NCBI RefSeq assembly: GCF_900107695.1
Contig: NZ_FNQP01000016.1
Location: 19,013 to 83,012 of the forward strand
Length of the DNA stretch: 64,000 nucleotides
From: Thiothrix caldifontis
GTDB taxonomy: Bacteria > Pseudomonadota > Gammaproteobacteria > Thiotrichales > Thiotrichaceae
Direction of reading: 5' to 3'
This document shows positions 52,400 to 61,290 of this stretch, piece by piece. The position numbers and the translations under genes are program-made. Each line of letters starts with the position of its first letter. Position 1 is the stretch's first letter. Below the pieces are notes generated by a model that worked only from the letters and a program-made list of their open reading frames with translations, searched no databases and was not told the origin of the DNA.

Positions 52400-53101
52400 A
52401 TGAAAAAAAATCTGCTTATCATTGCTTTATTGGGCTTTGTGCTAAGTGGCTGTAGCCTGCTGCACATTGAAGAACGCCAAACGATTGCTATCTATGAACG
52501 CGCCAATCCAGCGGTGGTATGCATCCACGCCGAGGAACAAGAGCCGGATGCGTTTGGGGAAATTGCCACGGGTACGGGTTTCCTATGGGACACGAAAGGG
52601 CACATTGTCACCACACAGCATTTAGTGTCTGGTTACGAAACACTGACCGTGAGTTTTGACGAGCAAGGCACACGCGAAGCCGACGTGGTTAATTCCGACA
52701 ATGAATACGATTTGGCGGTATTAAAACTACGCGATACCGCGAATCTACCCACCCCCGCACACACCCAGAGCAGCAAGGATTTAAAGGTCGGGCAATACGT
52801 TTACAGCATCAGCAATGCTTACGACCTAGGTCGTAGTTTCACCTCTGGCATTATTTCTGCTTTAGGGCGTAATTTCGGCGATCCGCAAACCGGCGGGATC
52901 AGCAACTTGATTCAAACCGATGCGGCGATTAACCCCGGCAGTTCTGGTGCGCCGTTGTTGGACAGCAGCGGGCGCGTCATTGGGGTGAATGTTGCCATTT
53001 ACAGCTTATCAGGAGGGTCGGATGGGATTGGCTTTGCGGTGCCGATGGATGTGGTTCGCCAGATTGTGCCGCGTTTGATCAGCACGCCTAAAGTACTGTG
53101 A
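52400..53101 (+). CDS. HtrA/DegS-like serine protease, lipoprotein, no PDZ domain
   Basis: This 233-residue protein starts with a lipoprotein signal (MKKNLLIIALLGFVLSGC, Cys18). The trypsin-like protease fold follows: His in IVTTQHLVSG (normally TNxHV), Asp in EYDLAVLKL, and Ser in NPGSSGAPLLDSSGRVIGVN (normally GNSGG). The C-terminal GIGFAVPMDVVRQI is the usual end of the protease domain, but no PDZ domain follows, unlike DegS/DegP. It is probably a membrane-anchored periplasmic protease or a degenerate relative. It ends 14 bases inside the end of the convergent bufC gene. Confidence 0.82.
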   Translation: MKKNLLIIALLGFVLSGCSLLHIEERQTIAIYERANPAVVCIHAEEQEPDAFGEIATGTGFLWDTKGHIVTTQHLVSGYETLTVSFDEQGTREADVVNSDNEYDLAVLKLRDTANLPTPAHTQSSKDLKVGQYVYSISNAYDLGRSFTSGIISALGRNFGDPQTGGISNLIQTDAAINPGSSGAPLLDSSGRVIGVNVAIYSLSGGSDGIGFAVPMDVVRQIVPRLISTPKVL

Positions 53102-53858
53102 ACGACAAAATCCAGCCGCGTTGCACCGCTGTCATCAACAAGGCGGGCAATTGCGCCTGAAAACGTTCCGCCAAGTCTGGCAGTCGATTGGCTTGCTGGA
53201 TAGCAGTGAGAAACGCCCAGGTTGCCTCATCCAACAACACTTGGTGCAAACGTCGCCCTGCCCGCCACACCAAAACGCGCTGGGTCTGGTGGAGTTCAAG
53301 TTGTTCCAACGCTACTTTTTCAGGGGAATCTTCCGGCTGATGCGCCAGCCACACCTGATGAATCGCATAAGCCGACGTCAGTAATTGTGCGGATGCGGGC
53401 AACACTAACACCAAACGCGCTTGTTGTGCCGCATCCACGTTAGCGAGTTGGGAAAAATCCGCCGCCGCTTGGTTCACCGCATTCCATGCCTGATGCCGCG
53501 CCCATTCCAGTCGTGCCACATCCGCGATCCACAACATCTGTTGCAATGCGGGGTGTGCAGCGAGGAAATCCGCAAACCCTGCCCCGTATTCCGCCAGAAA
53601 CGGGCGTGTCGGTGGCTGTTGATCAACGTAACAGTCACTCGCCGCTTCAAAAAATTCCGCCCCCAGCAATTGCTGACACACCGGATATAACGATTCGAGG
53701 TATTGCCACAAAATGCCGTGAACGCTGTTGCGGTAAATACCCACCCGTTGCGCTGCATCCAGTTTGCCGTGCGATTTAACCAGCAAAGCCGCTGCGTCAC
53801 GCTGATCACGGTTAAAAATAGCGGTAATAAAATGATGTTGCAGTTCAGGCAAGGACAC
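53088..53858 (-). CDS. bufC: DUF2063 protein, bufferin/HvfC-type partner of the MNIO enzyme
   Basis: This 256-residue protein has the DUF2063 N-terminal block (LQHHFITAIF; YRNSVHGILWQYLESLYPVCQQLLGAEFFE). The C-terminal domain is helical (ADVARLEWARHQAW). In MNIO pathways it binds the precursor leader and presents it to the enzyme. The GTG at 53856-53858 is chosen because it overlaps bufB by 14 bp and begins the conserved SLPELQ; the longer frame to 53933 is a shadow inside bufB. Confidence 0.85.
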   Translation of the reverse strand: MSLPELQHHFITAIFNRDQRDAAALLVKSHGKLDAAQRVGIYRNSVHGILWQYLESLYPVCQQLLGAEFFEAASDCYVDQQPPTRPFLAEYGAGFADFLAAHPALQQMLWIADVARLEWARHQAWNAVNQAAADFSQLANVDAAQQARLVLVLPASAQLLTSAYAIHQVWLAHQPEDSPEKVALEQLELHQTQRVLVWRAGRRLHQVLLDEATWAFLTAIQQANRLPDLAERFQAQLPALLMTAVQRGWILSFTVL

Positions 53859-54666
53859 GCGCTTGCACCTCCGCTGCTTTGGCGGCTTCTGCCAACAAAA
53901 CGGGCAATTCTGGCACGTTATTGTCCCACTCAATCAAAGTCGGAACCGCTCCAAAGCGCTGGATAGCTTGCGCGTACAATGCCCAAACAGCATCACTGAC
54001 TGGATAGCCGTGAGTATCAAGCAAATGCGTCCCCCGGTCTTCGTAGCCCGCAAGGTGAATTTCACGTACCCGTTGCACCGGAATGGCGTTTAAATAAGCC
54101 AGTGGGTCAAAATCGTGGTTGCAAGCACTGACGTAAATATTGTTCACATCCAGCAAAATGTCGCAATCCGCCGCTTCAACCACCGCACACAGGAAATCCC
54201 ATTCGCTCATCGCCGACTGTTGGTATTGCAGGTAGCTGGAAACGTTTTCGATCACCAGTCGCCGCTCCAACGAGTCTTGCACTTGGCTAATACGTTGGCT
54301 GACGTGACGGATAGTTTCCTCGGTATAAGGCAACGGAATCAGATCATGGGTGACAACACCGTGTGCCGATGTCCAGCACAAGTGGTCGGAAACCCACGCA
54401 GGATTCACCCGCTCCACCAAGGCTTTGACACGGCTAACGTATTCGGTATCCAGCGGGTCAGTCGAGCCTAGTGACATGCCGACACCGTGGAAAGTAAGCG
54501 GGTAATGTTCCGCAATTTCAAATAAATAATCCTGCTGCACACTACCGGGCAGCAGGTAATTATCGGTCAGGATTTCCAGCCAAGGGATGGGCTGATTGCT
54601 ATCCACAATCGTGTCGATGTGCTGGAAACGCAAACCGATACCACAACCCTTGACTGGATGGCTCAT
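53845..54666 (-). CDS. bufB: MNIO-family (DUF692) RiPP-modifying enzyme, BufB/HvfB type
   Basis: This 273-residue TIM-barrel enzyme belongs to the multinuclear non-heme iron oxidative enzymes. Typical features are GCGIGLRFQHID, WLEILTDNY, LTFHGVGMSLG, SDHLCW, ENVSSYL, DILLDVNNIYVSA and REIHLAGYE, which carry the His, Asp, Glu and Asn metal ligands. Such enzymes convert cysteines of a DUF2282 precursor into oxidised, copper-binding heterocycles. The gene lies three bases after its precursor gene. Confidence 0.92.
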   Translation of the reverse strand: MSHPVKGCGIGLRFQHIDTIVDSNQPIPWLEILTDNYLLPGSVQQDYLFEIAEHYPLTFHGVGMSLGSTDPLDTEYVSRVKALVERVNPAWVSDHLCWTSAHGVVTHDLIPLPYTEETIRHVSQRISQVQDSLERRLVIENVSSYLQYQQSAMSEWDFLCAVVEAADCDILLDVNNIYVSACNHDFDPLAYLNAIPVQRVREIHLAGYEDRGTHLLDTHGYPVSDAVWALYAQAIQRFGAVPTLIEWDNNVPELPVLLAEAAKAAEVQARVLA

Positions 54667-54669
54667 GGC

Positions 54670-54939
54670 TTAACCTTTCTTGTCTTCAACGACAGTACCG
54701 CCGGTGATTTTCTCGCAAGTGCCTTTTGGTACTTTAATCCATTCGCCCGCTTCATTGTCGGCTTTGGATTGACCCGCACACGCATGACCGTTTGCACCAC
54801 AATCATTCATCCCGGCTTTGACGATGCCGGAACATTTTTCCATCTCCATCTTTTCCTCACCCGCAGACAACGTGCCGGAAGCCGCTGCCATACCCAATGC
54901 CATCAACGCGGCTGCCATTACTTGCTTGTTCATGTTCAT
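54670..54939 (-). CDS. bufA: Bufferin-type RiPP precursor (DUF2282)
   Basis: This 89-residue precursor has an N-terminal signal peptide (about 1-26, MAAALMALGMAAASGTLSA) that directs the product to the periplasm. The core has four cysteines, Cys36, Cys47, Cys54 and Cys75, in the DUF2282 pattern KCSGIVKAGMNDCG, ACAGQSK and PKGTCEKITGG. Members of this family are modified on cysteines by the adjacent MNIO enzyme and bind copper. Strong AAGGAG precedes the first ATG (54937-54939). Confidence 0.92.
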   Translation of the reverse strand: MNMNKQVMAAALMALGMAAASGTLSAGEEKMEMEKCSGIVKAGMNDCGANGHACAGQSKADNEAGEWIKVPKGTCEKITGGTVVEDKKG

Positions 54940-55005
54940 GAGAAAACTCCTTATTCGCTTTGGTAATTTAGTCTAAAAACCTAGTGTTTTTGCCTAGGTA
55001 TGGGG

Positions 55006-55485
55006 TTATACGGCGTGGTTGCGGGTTTGGATGCGCCCCCACAGCCAATAATCGAGAGAAAATTTGCCGGGACTAAACACAAATACCGTCCAAAGCATTG
55101 CACCCCAGAACACGTGTTGCCAAAAACCACCCGCCCCTTCAATCGTAAACAGGTACGGATAGGAAATCACCGCCACAATATTAAACACAAACAATGCTAA
55201 CGCCGCTGGACGAGTCAATAGCCCGATTACCAGCAATACCGGCAATACCAATTCAGCGGCTGTCCCTAAATACGCGGCTAATTCGGATGACAAGAAAGGA
55301 ACGGTGTACTCGTCTTCAAACAAATAAAGCGTACTTGACCAACTCTGAATCTTGGTCAAGCCGGATGCAAAAAATACCCACGCCACATATACACGAAAAC
55401 CCAGCAATGTCAGCGGTTTCACAAACCCGTCTAAAGGCCAGCACTCCCCCATCAGGAAGCCGGATAAGGTAATAGCTTGTTTCAT
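55006..55485 (-). CDS. DoxX-family membrane protein of the bufferin operon
   Basis: This 159-residue DoxX protein has four helices, including LGFRVYVAWVFFASGLTKIQSW and AAELVLPVLLVIGLLTRPAALALFVFNIVA. DoxX genes commonly accompany MNIO/DUF2282 operons; the role is not settled. The ATG at 55483-55485 has AAGGAG nearby and is preferred over the longer frame to 55503. It is the first gene of doxX-bufA-bufB-bufC. A 66-base gap to bufA holds a CCTAG/CTAGG hairpin that may set relative expression. Confidence 0.88.
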   Translation of the reverse strand: MKQAITLSGFLMGECWPLDGFVKPLTLLGFRVYVAWVFFASGLTKIQSWSSTLYLFEDEYTVPFLSSELAAYLGTAAELVLPVLLVIGLLTRPAALALFVFNIVAVISYPYLFTIEGAGGFWQHVFWGAMLWTVFVFSPGKFSLDYWLWGRIQTRNHAV

Positions 55486-55522
55486 CGAGAACTCCTTCGT
55501 CATATTGGGTTAATTATCTCGA

Positions 55523-55551
55523 TATACGCCTCCGTTCGGATAGCAGATGCA
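55523..55551 (-). promoter_or_regulatory. Predicted ECF promoter of the bufferin operon
   Basis: On the minus strand TGCATC (55546-55551), 17 bases, CGTATA (55523-55528). The identical boxes and spacing occur on the plus strand at 55596-55624 before the sigma gene. Predicted start near 55516, about 30 bases before doxX. Confidence 0.7.
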
Positions 55552-55595
55552 GTAAGCATAAAATCTGTCTACAATCGGTTTTTTCCTGTGTGGCG

Positions 55596-55624
55596 TGCAT
55601 CCAACAGCAGCCAGCCAACGTATA
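55596..55624 (+). promoter_or_regulatory. Predicted ECF promoter of the sigma/anti-sigma operon
   Basis: TGCATC (55596-55601), 17 bases, CGTATA (55619-55624), a mirror of the bufferin promoter. The ATG at 55644 follows AAGGA, implying a leader of roughly a dozen bases and autoregulation by the sigma factor it drives. Confidence 0.7.
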
Positions 55625-55643
55625 AGAATGCATAAGGAATATC

Positions 55644-56186
55644 ATGGAACCACTGAACGAACTGCTGCAACGCAGCGGGCAGGGCGATGCAGCCGCCTTC
55701 CGGCAACTGTATAACGCAACGTCCCCGCGTTTGTTTGCGCTGTGCAAACGGCTGTTGCGTGACGAAGCACTCGCAGAAGACGTGTTGCAGGAAGGCTTTG
55801 TCAAAGTGTGGCATCACGCCGCGCAATTCAGTGCCAGCAAAGCCAGCGCCATGACCTGGATGACCACGATTATACGCAACCAAGCGCTCGACAAACTGCG
55901 CCAAGCCCAAAGCCGCCCGACCGTGGTTGATGCTGTGGAATACGAATCCCTAGAATTTGCCTCACTGGAACCAGAGCCGGATGCGTTGCAACAAATGGGC
56001 GAAGATGCCGAACGGTTGCTGTACTGCTTAGATCAGCTAAAACCGGAACAGCGCGAATGTATCCTGCAAGCCTTTTACCACGGGCAAACCCATGATGAGC
56101 TGGCGCAATCGTTGGCAAAACCGCTAGGCACGGTGAAAGCGTGGATACGGCGTGGATTAGAACAATTACGGGGGTGCTTACAATGA
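55644..56186 (+). CDS. ECF RNA polymerase sigma factor (SigK-like group) controlling the bufferin operon
   Basis: This 180-residue sigma-70-family protein has region 2 (AEDVLQEGFVKVWHHAAQF; AMTWMTTIIRNQALDKLRQ) and region 4 (LKPEQRECILQAFYHGQTHDELAQSL; LGTVKAWIRRGLEQL). The SMTWM-like and GTVKAWIRRG features are of the SigK/RpoE-like group that pairs with RskA-type anti-sigma factors, as here. Its start is divergent from the bufferin operon and both share a promoter motif. Its stop overlaps the anti-sigma start. Confidence 0.88.
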   Translation: MEPLNELLQRSGQGDAAAFRQLYNATSPRLFALCKRLLRDEALAEDVLQEGFVKVWHHAAQFSASKASAMTWMTTIIRNQALDKLRQAQSRPTVVDAVEYESLEFASLEPEPDALQQMGEDAERLLYCLDQLKPEQRECILQAFYHGQTHDELAQSLAKPLGTVKAWIRRGLEQLRGCLQ

Positions 56187-56890
56187 AGCGTTACCAAAAC
56201 CCAGACATTTTTGAACACCTTGCGATGTCTTACGCCCTCGGCACCTTGCAGGGCAAAGCACGCATACGCTTTGAAAAACTGATGCGTAAACACCTCTATT
56301 TGCGGGCAGTCACCAACGCTTACCAGCAACAATTTGCGCCATTGGCAAACCTGATTCCCAGTGAAACGCCACCGGCGCGGGTATGGAATGCGATCAGCAA
56401 GGAATTGCAGTTAGGCAAAGCCGCTGCCCCACGAAAAAGCTGGTTCGCGAGTGTATGGAGCCATGTACCGGTAGCTGCATTTGCCGCCGTCGTTGCATCG
56501 GTTGGAACGGTATTGCTGTTGAACCTTAACAACCAGCCCGACATTTACATGGCGAATATGAAAACCCCGGTGCAACAAGACAAAATGATGGTGGTGATGG
56601 TCTACCATGAGACGATGGAAATTGCCTTCGATATGCCAAGCGGTGCATTGCCGGTCAAAGACGACATGATGCCGACCGTGTGGTGCATCCCCAAAGACAG
56701 CAATAAACCACCGATGCGCATGGGCACGCTAACCGCACAAGGTGAAAACCGAATGCCGATTGATAAAGCAACCTGGAAGGAAATGGCGAATGTCAGCCAG
56801 TTTGCCATCAGCCTCGAACCGATGGACAAACCACCCAGCGACACCCCACAAGGCAAAGTGATTTTTAGTGGCGAGCTGGCAGCGCTGTAA
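56183..56890 (+). CDS. RskA-family anti-sigma factor
   Basis: This 235-residue protein, coupled to the sigma gene by a 4 bp overlap (ATGA), has a cytoplasmic N-terminal helical segment (DIFEHLAMSYALGTLQGKARIRFEKL), a common start of these anti-sigma factors. One transmembrane helix (about 95-115) precedes a periplasmic domain of the anti-sigma-K type (about 120-235; VYHETMEIAFDMPSGALP, PPSDTPQGKVIFSGEL). It should hold the sigma factor at the membrane until a signal, perhaps copper or redox stress given the neighbours, triggers release. Confidence 0.87.
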   Translation: MKRYQNPDIFEHLAMSYALGTLQGKARIRFEKLMRKHLYLRAVTNAYQQQFAPLANLIPSETPPARVWNAISKELQLGKAAAPRKSWFASVWSHVPVAAFAAVVASVGTVLLLNLNNQPDIYMANMKTPVQQDKMMVVMVYHETMEIAFDMPSGALPVKDDMMPTVWCIPKDSNKPPMRMGTLTAQGENRMPIDKATWKEMANVSQFAISLEPMDKPPSDTPQGKVIFSGELAAL

Positions 56891-56891
56891 C

Positions 56892-56921
56892 GGCTATGGC
56901 ACTGTGCTTCAAGCCATAGCC
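56892..56921. terminator. Hairpin between convergent anti-sigma and ATPase genes
   Basis: A perfect 9 bp inverted repeat, GGCTATGGC and its complement, surrounds a 12-base loop. It spans the end of the DUF4143 gene and the short gap. It lacks a T-run and may be a weak or bidirectional terminator. Confidence 0.35.
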
Positions 56922-58093
56922 CATGCCGCCAACCCCTGTTTTTCCCGTGCTAAATTGAATACCCGCGTCTGCCCTATTTGATGGGTTTGTTCCCCGTTAT
57001 ACAACACCACCCCATTGGGCAGACAGTCAGGGGAAACCGCCCGGAATGTGTCGATTCCTTTGAGAAACGCCGGGGAAAATGTGGCTGAGGATTTGATTTC
57101 CACCGGCAACAAGCCCTGACGCTGCCGAATCAGCAAATCCACCTCATTGCCCTGCGAATCCCGGTAAAAGTACAAATCCGGGCGCAATCCACGGTTCAAA
57201 TGTGCCTTAAGGATTTCCAGAATCATCAGATTTTCATACAAATTGCCACGTAACGGATCACGCACTACCTGTTCCGCTGATTGGATGCCCAACAAAAATG
57301 CCACCAGCCCGGTATCGGTAAAATATAACTTGGGCGACTTAATCACGCGCTTGCGGCGGATATTGGCGAAAAACGGGGGCAATTCAAACAAAATATACGA
57401 CGCCTTTAACACGCTTACCCAGTGTTGGATAGTGGTCGATGACACGCCTACATCATTGCCGAGTCCTGTGTAATTCACCACCTGCCCTACCCGCCCTGCC
57501 AACAAGACTAAAAACTGCTGAAAGCGGCTCAAATCTTTGATGTTTAAAATGGCCCGAACATCGCGTTCCACATAAGTCTGCAAATAGCCATTGAAGAAAC
57601 GGTTGGGCTGCAATTGCTGGCTCTGCAAGCGCGGAAATGCACCTTGGTAAATCAGCTCAAAAACATCCAACTCCGGCTGCACTTGACGGATTTCTTCCAG
57701 CGTCAGCGGCAACAAGGTTAGCAAAGCCGTGCGCCCTGCTAGGGACTGACTAACCGCTGTATGCAAATCCGGCTGATGACTGCCAGTCAGGATAAACATG
57801 CCCGGCTGCTGCGCTTTATCCACAATGCCTTGCAAATACGACAGCAGAATTGGCAAGCGCTGAATTTCATCCAGAATCGCACCATTAGGCATCTGCGATA
57901 AAAAGCCACGCGGATCAGTTTCGGCAGCAAGACGGGTATCTGGGTCTTCCAGCAAAAAGTAAGGCTTATCAGGAAAGCATTGCTGTGCCAATACCGTCTT
58001 GCCGGACTGACGTGGCCCAAAGAGGGTAACAACGGGGTATTCCCTGCTACTTTCCAGTAATTCTGGCGCAATATCACGCTTAATCATGGGCAT
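56909..58093 (-). CDS. AAA_14 / DUF4143 family ATPase
   Basis: This 394-residue protein has an N-terminal AAA ATPase domain with Walker A LFGPRQSGKTVLAQ (about 24-37) and Walker B GAILDEIQRLP. An LTGSHQPDL sensor motif precedes the C-terminal DUF4143 domain, a PD-(D/E)XK-nuclease-like fold (about 200-340; YFYRDSQGNEVDLLI, LPVEIKSS). The family is widespread, often near mobile or defence genes, and its function is unknown. No partner gene is seen here. Confidence 0.88.
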   Translation of the reverse strand: MPMIKRDIAPELLESSREYPVVTLFGPRQSGKTVLAQQCFPDKPYFLLEDPDTRLAAETDPRGFLSQMPNGAILDEIQRLPILLSYLQGIVDKAQQPGMFILTGSHQPDLHTAVSQSLAGRTALLTLLPLTLEEIRQVQPELDVFELIYQGAFPRLQSQQLQPNRFFNGYLQTYVERDVRAILNIKDLSRFQQFLVLLAGRVGQVVNYTGLGNDVGVSSTTIQHWVSVLKASYILFELPPFFANIRRKRVIKSPKLYFTDTGLVAFLLGIQSAEQVVRDPLRGNLYENLMILEILKAHLNRGLRPDLYFYRDSQGNEVDLLIRQRQGLLPVEIKSSATFSPAFLKGIDTFRAVSPDCLPNGVVLYNGEQTHQIGQTRVFNLAREKQGLAAWAMA

Positions 58094-58197
58094 GTTTTAA
58101 TACACTAAACGCTATAAAGACAATAGCTTAATGCCCACCGTTGCAAATCTCAAGTTCAACTTGAAATCTGCAAAATGCATCTCAACGTTGCTAACGC

Positions 58198-59064
58198 TCA
58201 ACGCAGCAACAACGTCGGAATCCGCGCCGAACGCAGCAACTCATTGGTTTTACTACCAAACAGCCAACTGCGCCACACCGAATGCGCATACGCCCCCATG
58301 ATCAACACGTCGATATTGCGCTCCTGCACTTGCGTTGCAATCACCTGTTGCGGGTCGCCCGCCAGCAACGCGGTATGCGTCTCAAACCCTGCCGTTTCCA
58401 GCGTGGTTTTCGCCCATTCCAATTGCTTGCGTAAACCTTTACCCGCTTCGCCGGAAGTAATCACATGAATCGGCAAACCCACAAATAACGGGCAAGCCGC
58501 AATCAGTTCCACCCCTTTGCGTGACAAACTGCTGCCGTCAAATGCAATCATTACCCGTTCCGGCACTTTGAAATCGTTGGTGATCGTCAGGATCGGGCGG
58601 TGCAAAGCACGCACCACGTTTTCCACATTGCGCCCTAAGTCGCGTTGGGTGGTTTCCGCTGATTGCCCACGCCGACCGAGAATGAACATGCGCACCGCGT
58701 CTTCCTGTTCGATCAGCGTATCGGTCAATGCACCGTGGCGTTGGCGCACGTCGGGGGCTTCCACCCCTGCGGCAATGGCACGCTCACGCAAGCGATTCAG
58801 GAAGACGCGCCCCTGTTCGCGCGCTTGTTTGCTGAACGCGGCATCTTCCGCCGACAATTCTTGCAGCAACAGGTTTTGCGCATCCATGCCAATCGCACCG
58901 CTGTGGTCGTGATTGTGGCGTGAACGTTCGGGGTGACGATCCAGAATATGCAGGAATTCCAACGGCAAACCCATGCGGGAAGCTACCCACGCAGCATAAT
59001 CCGCCACATGATCGGCGTAATGTGACTGGTCAACGCAGGCCAAAATCTTATTTTCAGGTTTCAT
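58198..59064 (-). CDS. Universal stress protein with tandem UspA domains
   Basis: This 288-residue protein has two USP domains (about 5-150 and 155-288). The first carries ILACVDQSHYADHVA, and the second VMIAFDGSSLSRKGVEL. The ATP-binding G-x2-G-x9-G-S motif is degenerate in the second half (MGAYAHSVWRSWLFGSKTNELL). It lies 12 bases downstream of the SulP transporter, and this USP-SulP pairing suggests the stress protein accompanies or regulates the transporter. Confidence 0.88.
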   Translation of the reverse strand: MKPENKILACVDQSHYADHVADYAAWVASRMGLPLEFLHILDRHPERSRHNHDHSGAIGMDAQNLLLQELSAEDAAFSKQAREQGRVFLNRLRERAIAAGVEAPDVRQRHGALTDTLIEQEDAVRMFILGRRGQSAETTQRDLGRNVENVVRALHRPILTITNDFKVPERVMIAFDGSSLSRKGVELIAACPLFVGLPIHVITSGEAGKGLRKQLEWAKTTLETAGFETHTALLAGDPQQVIATQVQERNIDVLIMGAYAHSVWRSWLFGSKTNELLRSARIPTLLLR

Positions 59065-59076
59065 GGGGGTTGCTCC

Positions 59077-60552
59077 TTAATAGCTTGCCAGCGGGTCGGT
59101 GGCATCGGCTTTGTCGTGCGTCCCGAAACGGTCAATCAACGTAGCACTCGCCTCATTCAAACCGACCACTTCCACTTCCGTGCCTTCACGACGGAATTTC
59201 ACCACCACTTTGTCGAGCGCACCCACCGCCGTTAAATCCCAAAAATGCGCCCGACTGACATCAATTTGCACTTTATCCAGCACATCTTTGAAATCAAACG
59301 ACGCAATAAACGCATCGGCTGAAGCAAAAAACACCTGCCCCACCACCTCGTAAACGCGCCTCCGCCCTTCGTCTTCCGAACGCGCTTTCACAAACATAAA
59401 CCGCGCAATCTTGTTGGCGAAGAAGAAGCCTGACAGTAACACCCCGACCAATACGCCTTGCGCCAAATCATGCGTTGCTACTACCACCGCTACCGTGGCA
59501 ATCATGGTTGCATTGAAACTTTTCGGGTGTTCACGCAATTTACGCACCGAATCCCAGTTGAACGTGCCAATCGACACCATGATCATCACCGCTACCAATG
59601 CCGCCATCGGGATTTGCGCGACCCAATCACCAATGAACACAATCATCAGCAGCAAAAATGCACCCGCCACAAACGTAGACAACCGCCCGCGCCCGCCGGA
59701 TTTCACATTGATCACCGACTGCCCAATCATCGCACAACCCGCCATGCCACCAAGGAAACCCGTGGCAATATTCGCCACGCCCTGCCCCACACACTCGCGT
59801 TTTTTATTGCTGGTAGAATCGGTTAAATCATCCACAATCGTCGCCGTCATCAACGACTCCAGCAAACCCACCACTGCCAACGTTACCGACACAGGAAAAA
59901 TAATCGTCAGCGTTTCCCAATTCAACGGAATATCCGGTAACAAAAACACCGGCAGACTATCCGGCAATGCGCCCATATCACCAACCGTGCGAATCTCCAA
60001 GCCAAACACCATTGCCACCGCACTCAACACAATGATTGCCACCAACGGCGATGGCACAGCTTTGGTTACATACGGGAACAGGTAAATAATCCCCAAACCG
60101 GCAGCAACCATTGCATACACCAACCAACCATGCCCGACCAGCTCCGGCAATTGCGCCATAAAAATCAGAATGGCCAACGCATTCACAAACCCGACAATCA
60201 CTGCGCGTGACACAAAGCACATCAGCAAATCCAGCCGCAGCATCCCCGCCACAATCTGCAATACGCCTGTGAGCAAGGTTGCCGCAAACAAATACTGCAA
60301 ACCGTGATCTTTCACCAGCATCACCATGACCAACGCCATCGCGCCTGTCGCAGCGGAAATCATCCCCGGACGACCGCCAGCAAACGCAATCACCACCGCC
60401 ATGCTGAACGAGGCATACAGCCCCACTTTCGGGTCAACGCCCGCGATAATTGAAAAGGCAATGGCTTCGGGAATGAGTGCCAACGCGACGACGAGTCCGG
60501 CAAGCAGGTCATTTTTGACATTGCCGAACCAGTCCTGTGGAAGGGATTTCAT
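59077..60552 (-). CDS. SulP-family inorganic anion transporter with STAS domain
   Basis: This 491-residue protein has about 12-14 helices with SulP motifs [31 protein letters not shown] and [32 protein letters not shown]-terminal STAS domain follows (about 400-480; [34 protein letters not shown]). It may carry sulfate or bicarbonate; sequence alone does not decide. The co-transcribed universal stress gene lies downstream. Confidence 0.88.
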   Translation of the reverse strand: MKSLPQDWFGNVKNDLLAGLVVALALIPEAIAFSIIAGVDPKVGLYASFSMAVVIAFAGGRPGMISAATGAMALVMVMLVKDHGLQYLFAATLLTGVLQIVAGMLRLDLLMCFVSRAVIVGFVNALAILIFMAQLPELVGHGWLVYAMVAAGLGIIYLFPYVTKAVPSPLVAIIVLSAVAMVFGLEIRTVGDMGALPDSLPVFLLPDIPLNWETLTIIFPVSVTLAVVGLLESLMTATIVDDLTDSTSNKKRECVGQGVANIATGFLGGMAGCAMIGQSVINVKSGGRGRLSTFVAGAFLLLMIVFIGDWVAQIPMAALVAVMIMVSIGTFNWDSVRKLREHPKSFNATMIATVAVVVATHDLAQGVLVGVLLSGFFFANKIARFMFVKARSEDEGRRRVYEVVGQVFFASADAFIASFDFKDVLDKVQIDVSRAHFWDLTAVGALDKVVVKFRREGTEVEVVGLNEASATLIDRFGTHDKADATDPLASY

Positions 60553-60695
60553 GATGCTAGTTCCATTATTGAAGAGTGAGTGCGCGAAGCAAACAGCAGA
60601 AGCTGCCGCATTCTAGGGAAATCAACCCGCAAAATACAGCGATACCGTGATGACTCGTGTATGCTAACCGTTGTGTTTTAACTGGAGATTGCTTG

Positions 60696-61175
60696 ATGTT
60701 ACGCTGGTTCTTTGCCCAACCCTTACACTTGCGCATTGCCATTATGGTTGCGCCAATACTCGCCATCGGCGGCTGGGGCATGATGGACTTGTGGGTCACT
60801 AAAGACCAACCCAAGCCGACAGTAGAGCAGCAAGTTGCCATGCTGCCGCTGCAATTGCAGGGCGAATGCTTTCTCGCCACCAACCAATGCTTGCTGCAAC
60901 ACGACAAAATGAAGCTTTCGATGCTGCTTAAAGATTCCGGCAAACCGGGCATTGTGCGGATGGAAATTATCCCTGATACCAATATTCGTGGCATCCAAAT
61001 GTCTTTGGTGCAATTGGAAAATGAACACCAAATCGTGGTGGAATCCACGCCGGATGGCAATCTGTGGTTTGCGGAATTTCCCGATAAATTGCTGACGCCC
61101 TCGCCGTCAGCGTTGCGGATTGCGCTGGCAAAGTTTGGCTCGGTATCGTTTGCCGAAATTCAGCCCCACTTCTGA
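60696..61175 (+). CDS. Hypothetical single-pass membrane protein
   Basis: This 159-residue protein from the ATG at 60696 (GGAG 11 bases upstream) has one N-terminal helix (about 13-33, LRIAIMVAPILAIGGWGMMD) and a periplasmic domain. That domain has two cysteines (GECFLATNQCLL) that could form a disulphide. I do not recognise the family. It stands alone, ends in a terminator, and the upstream in-frame extension to 60657 is rejected. Confidence 0.7.
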   Translation: MLRWFFAQPLHLRIAIMVAPILAIGGWGMMDLWVTKDQPKPTVEQQVAMLPLQLQGECFLATNQCLLQHDKMKLSMLLKDSGKPGIVRMEIIPDTNIRGIQMSLVQLENEHQIVVESTPDGNLWFAEFPDKLLTPSPSALRIALAKFGSVSFAEIQPHF

Positions 61176-61179
61176 ACAC

Positions 61180-61204
61180 AAAAGGCTCCTCAGAGCCTTT
61201 TCTT
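61180..61204 (+). terminator. Rho-independent terminator after the hypothetical membrane gene
   Basis: AAAAGGCTC (61180-61188), loop CTCA, and its complement (61193-61201) end in TTTTCTT, a few bases after the stop. Confidence 0.8.
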
Positions 61205-61290
61205 GCCTTAAATCATTGCACGCCGTACCACCTAGCACTACGCTTGGGACACAAAAACAGCAACGTTCACTCCGCTAGAGAATAAACTGC

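Noticed and set aside
58150..58164. Palindrome TCAAGTT-C-AACTTGA
   Set aside because: It is short, lies in a 104-base gap downstream of the universal stress gene and upstream of the ATPase gene, and has no support as a site.
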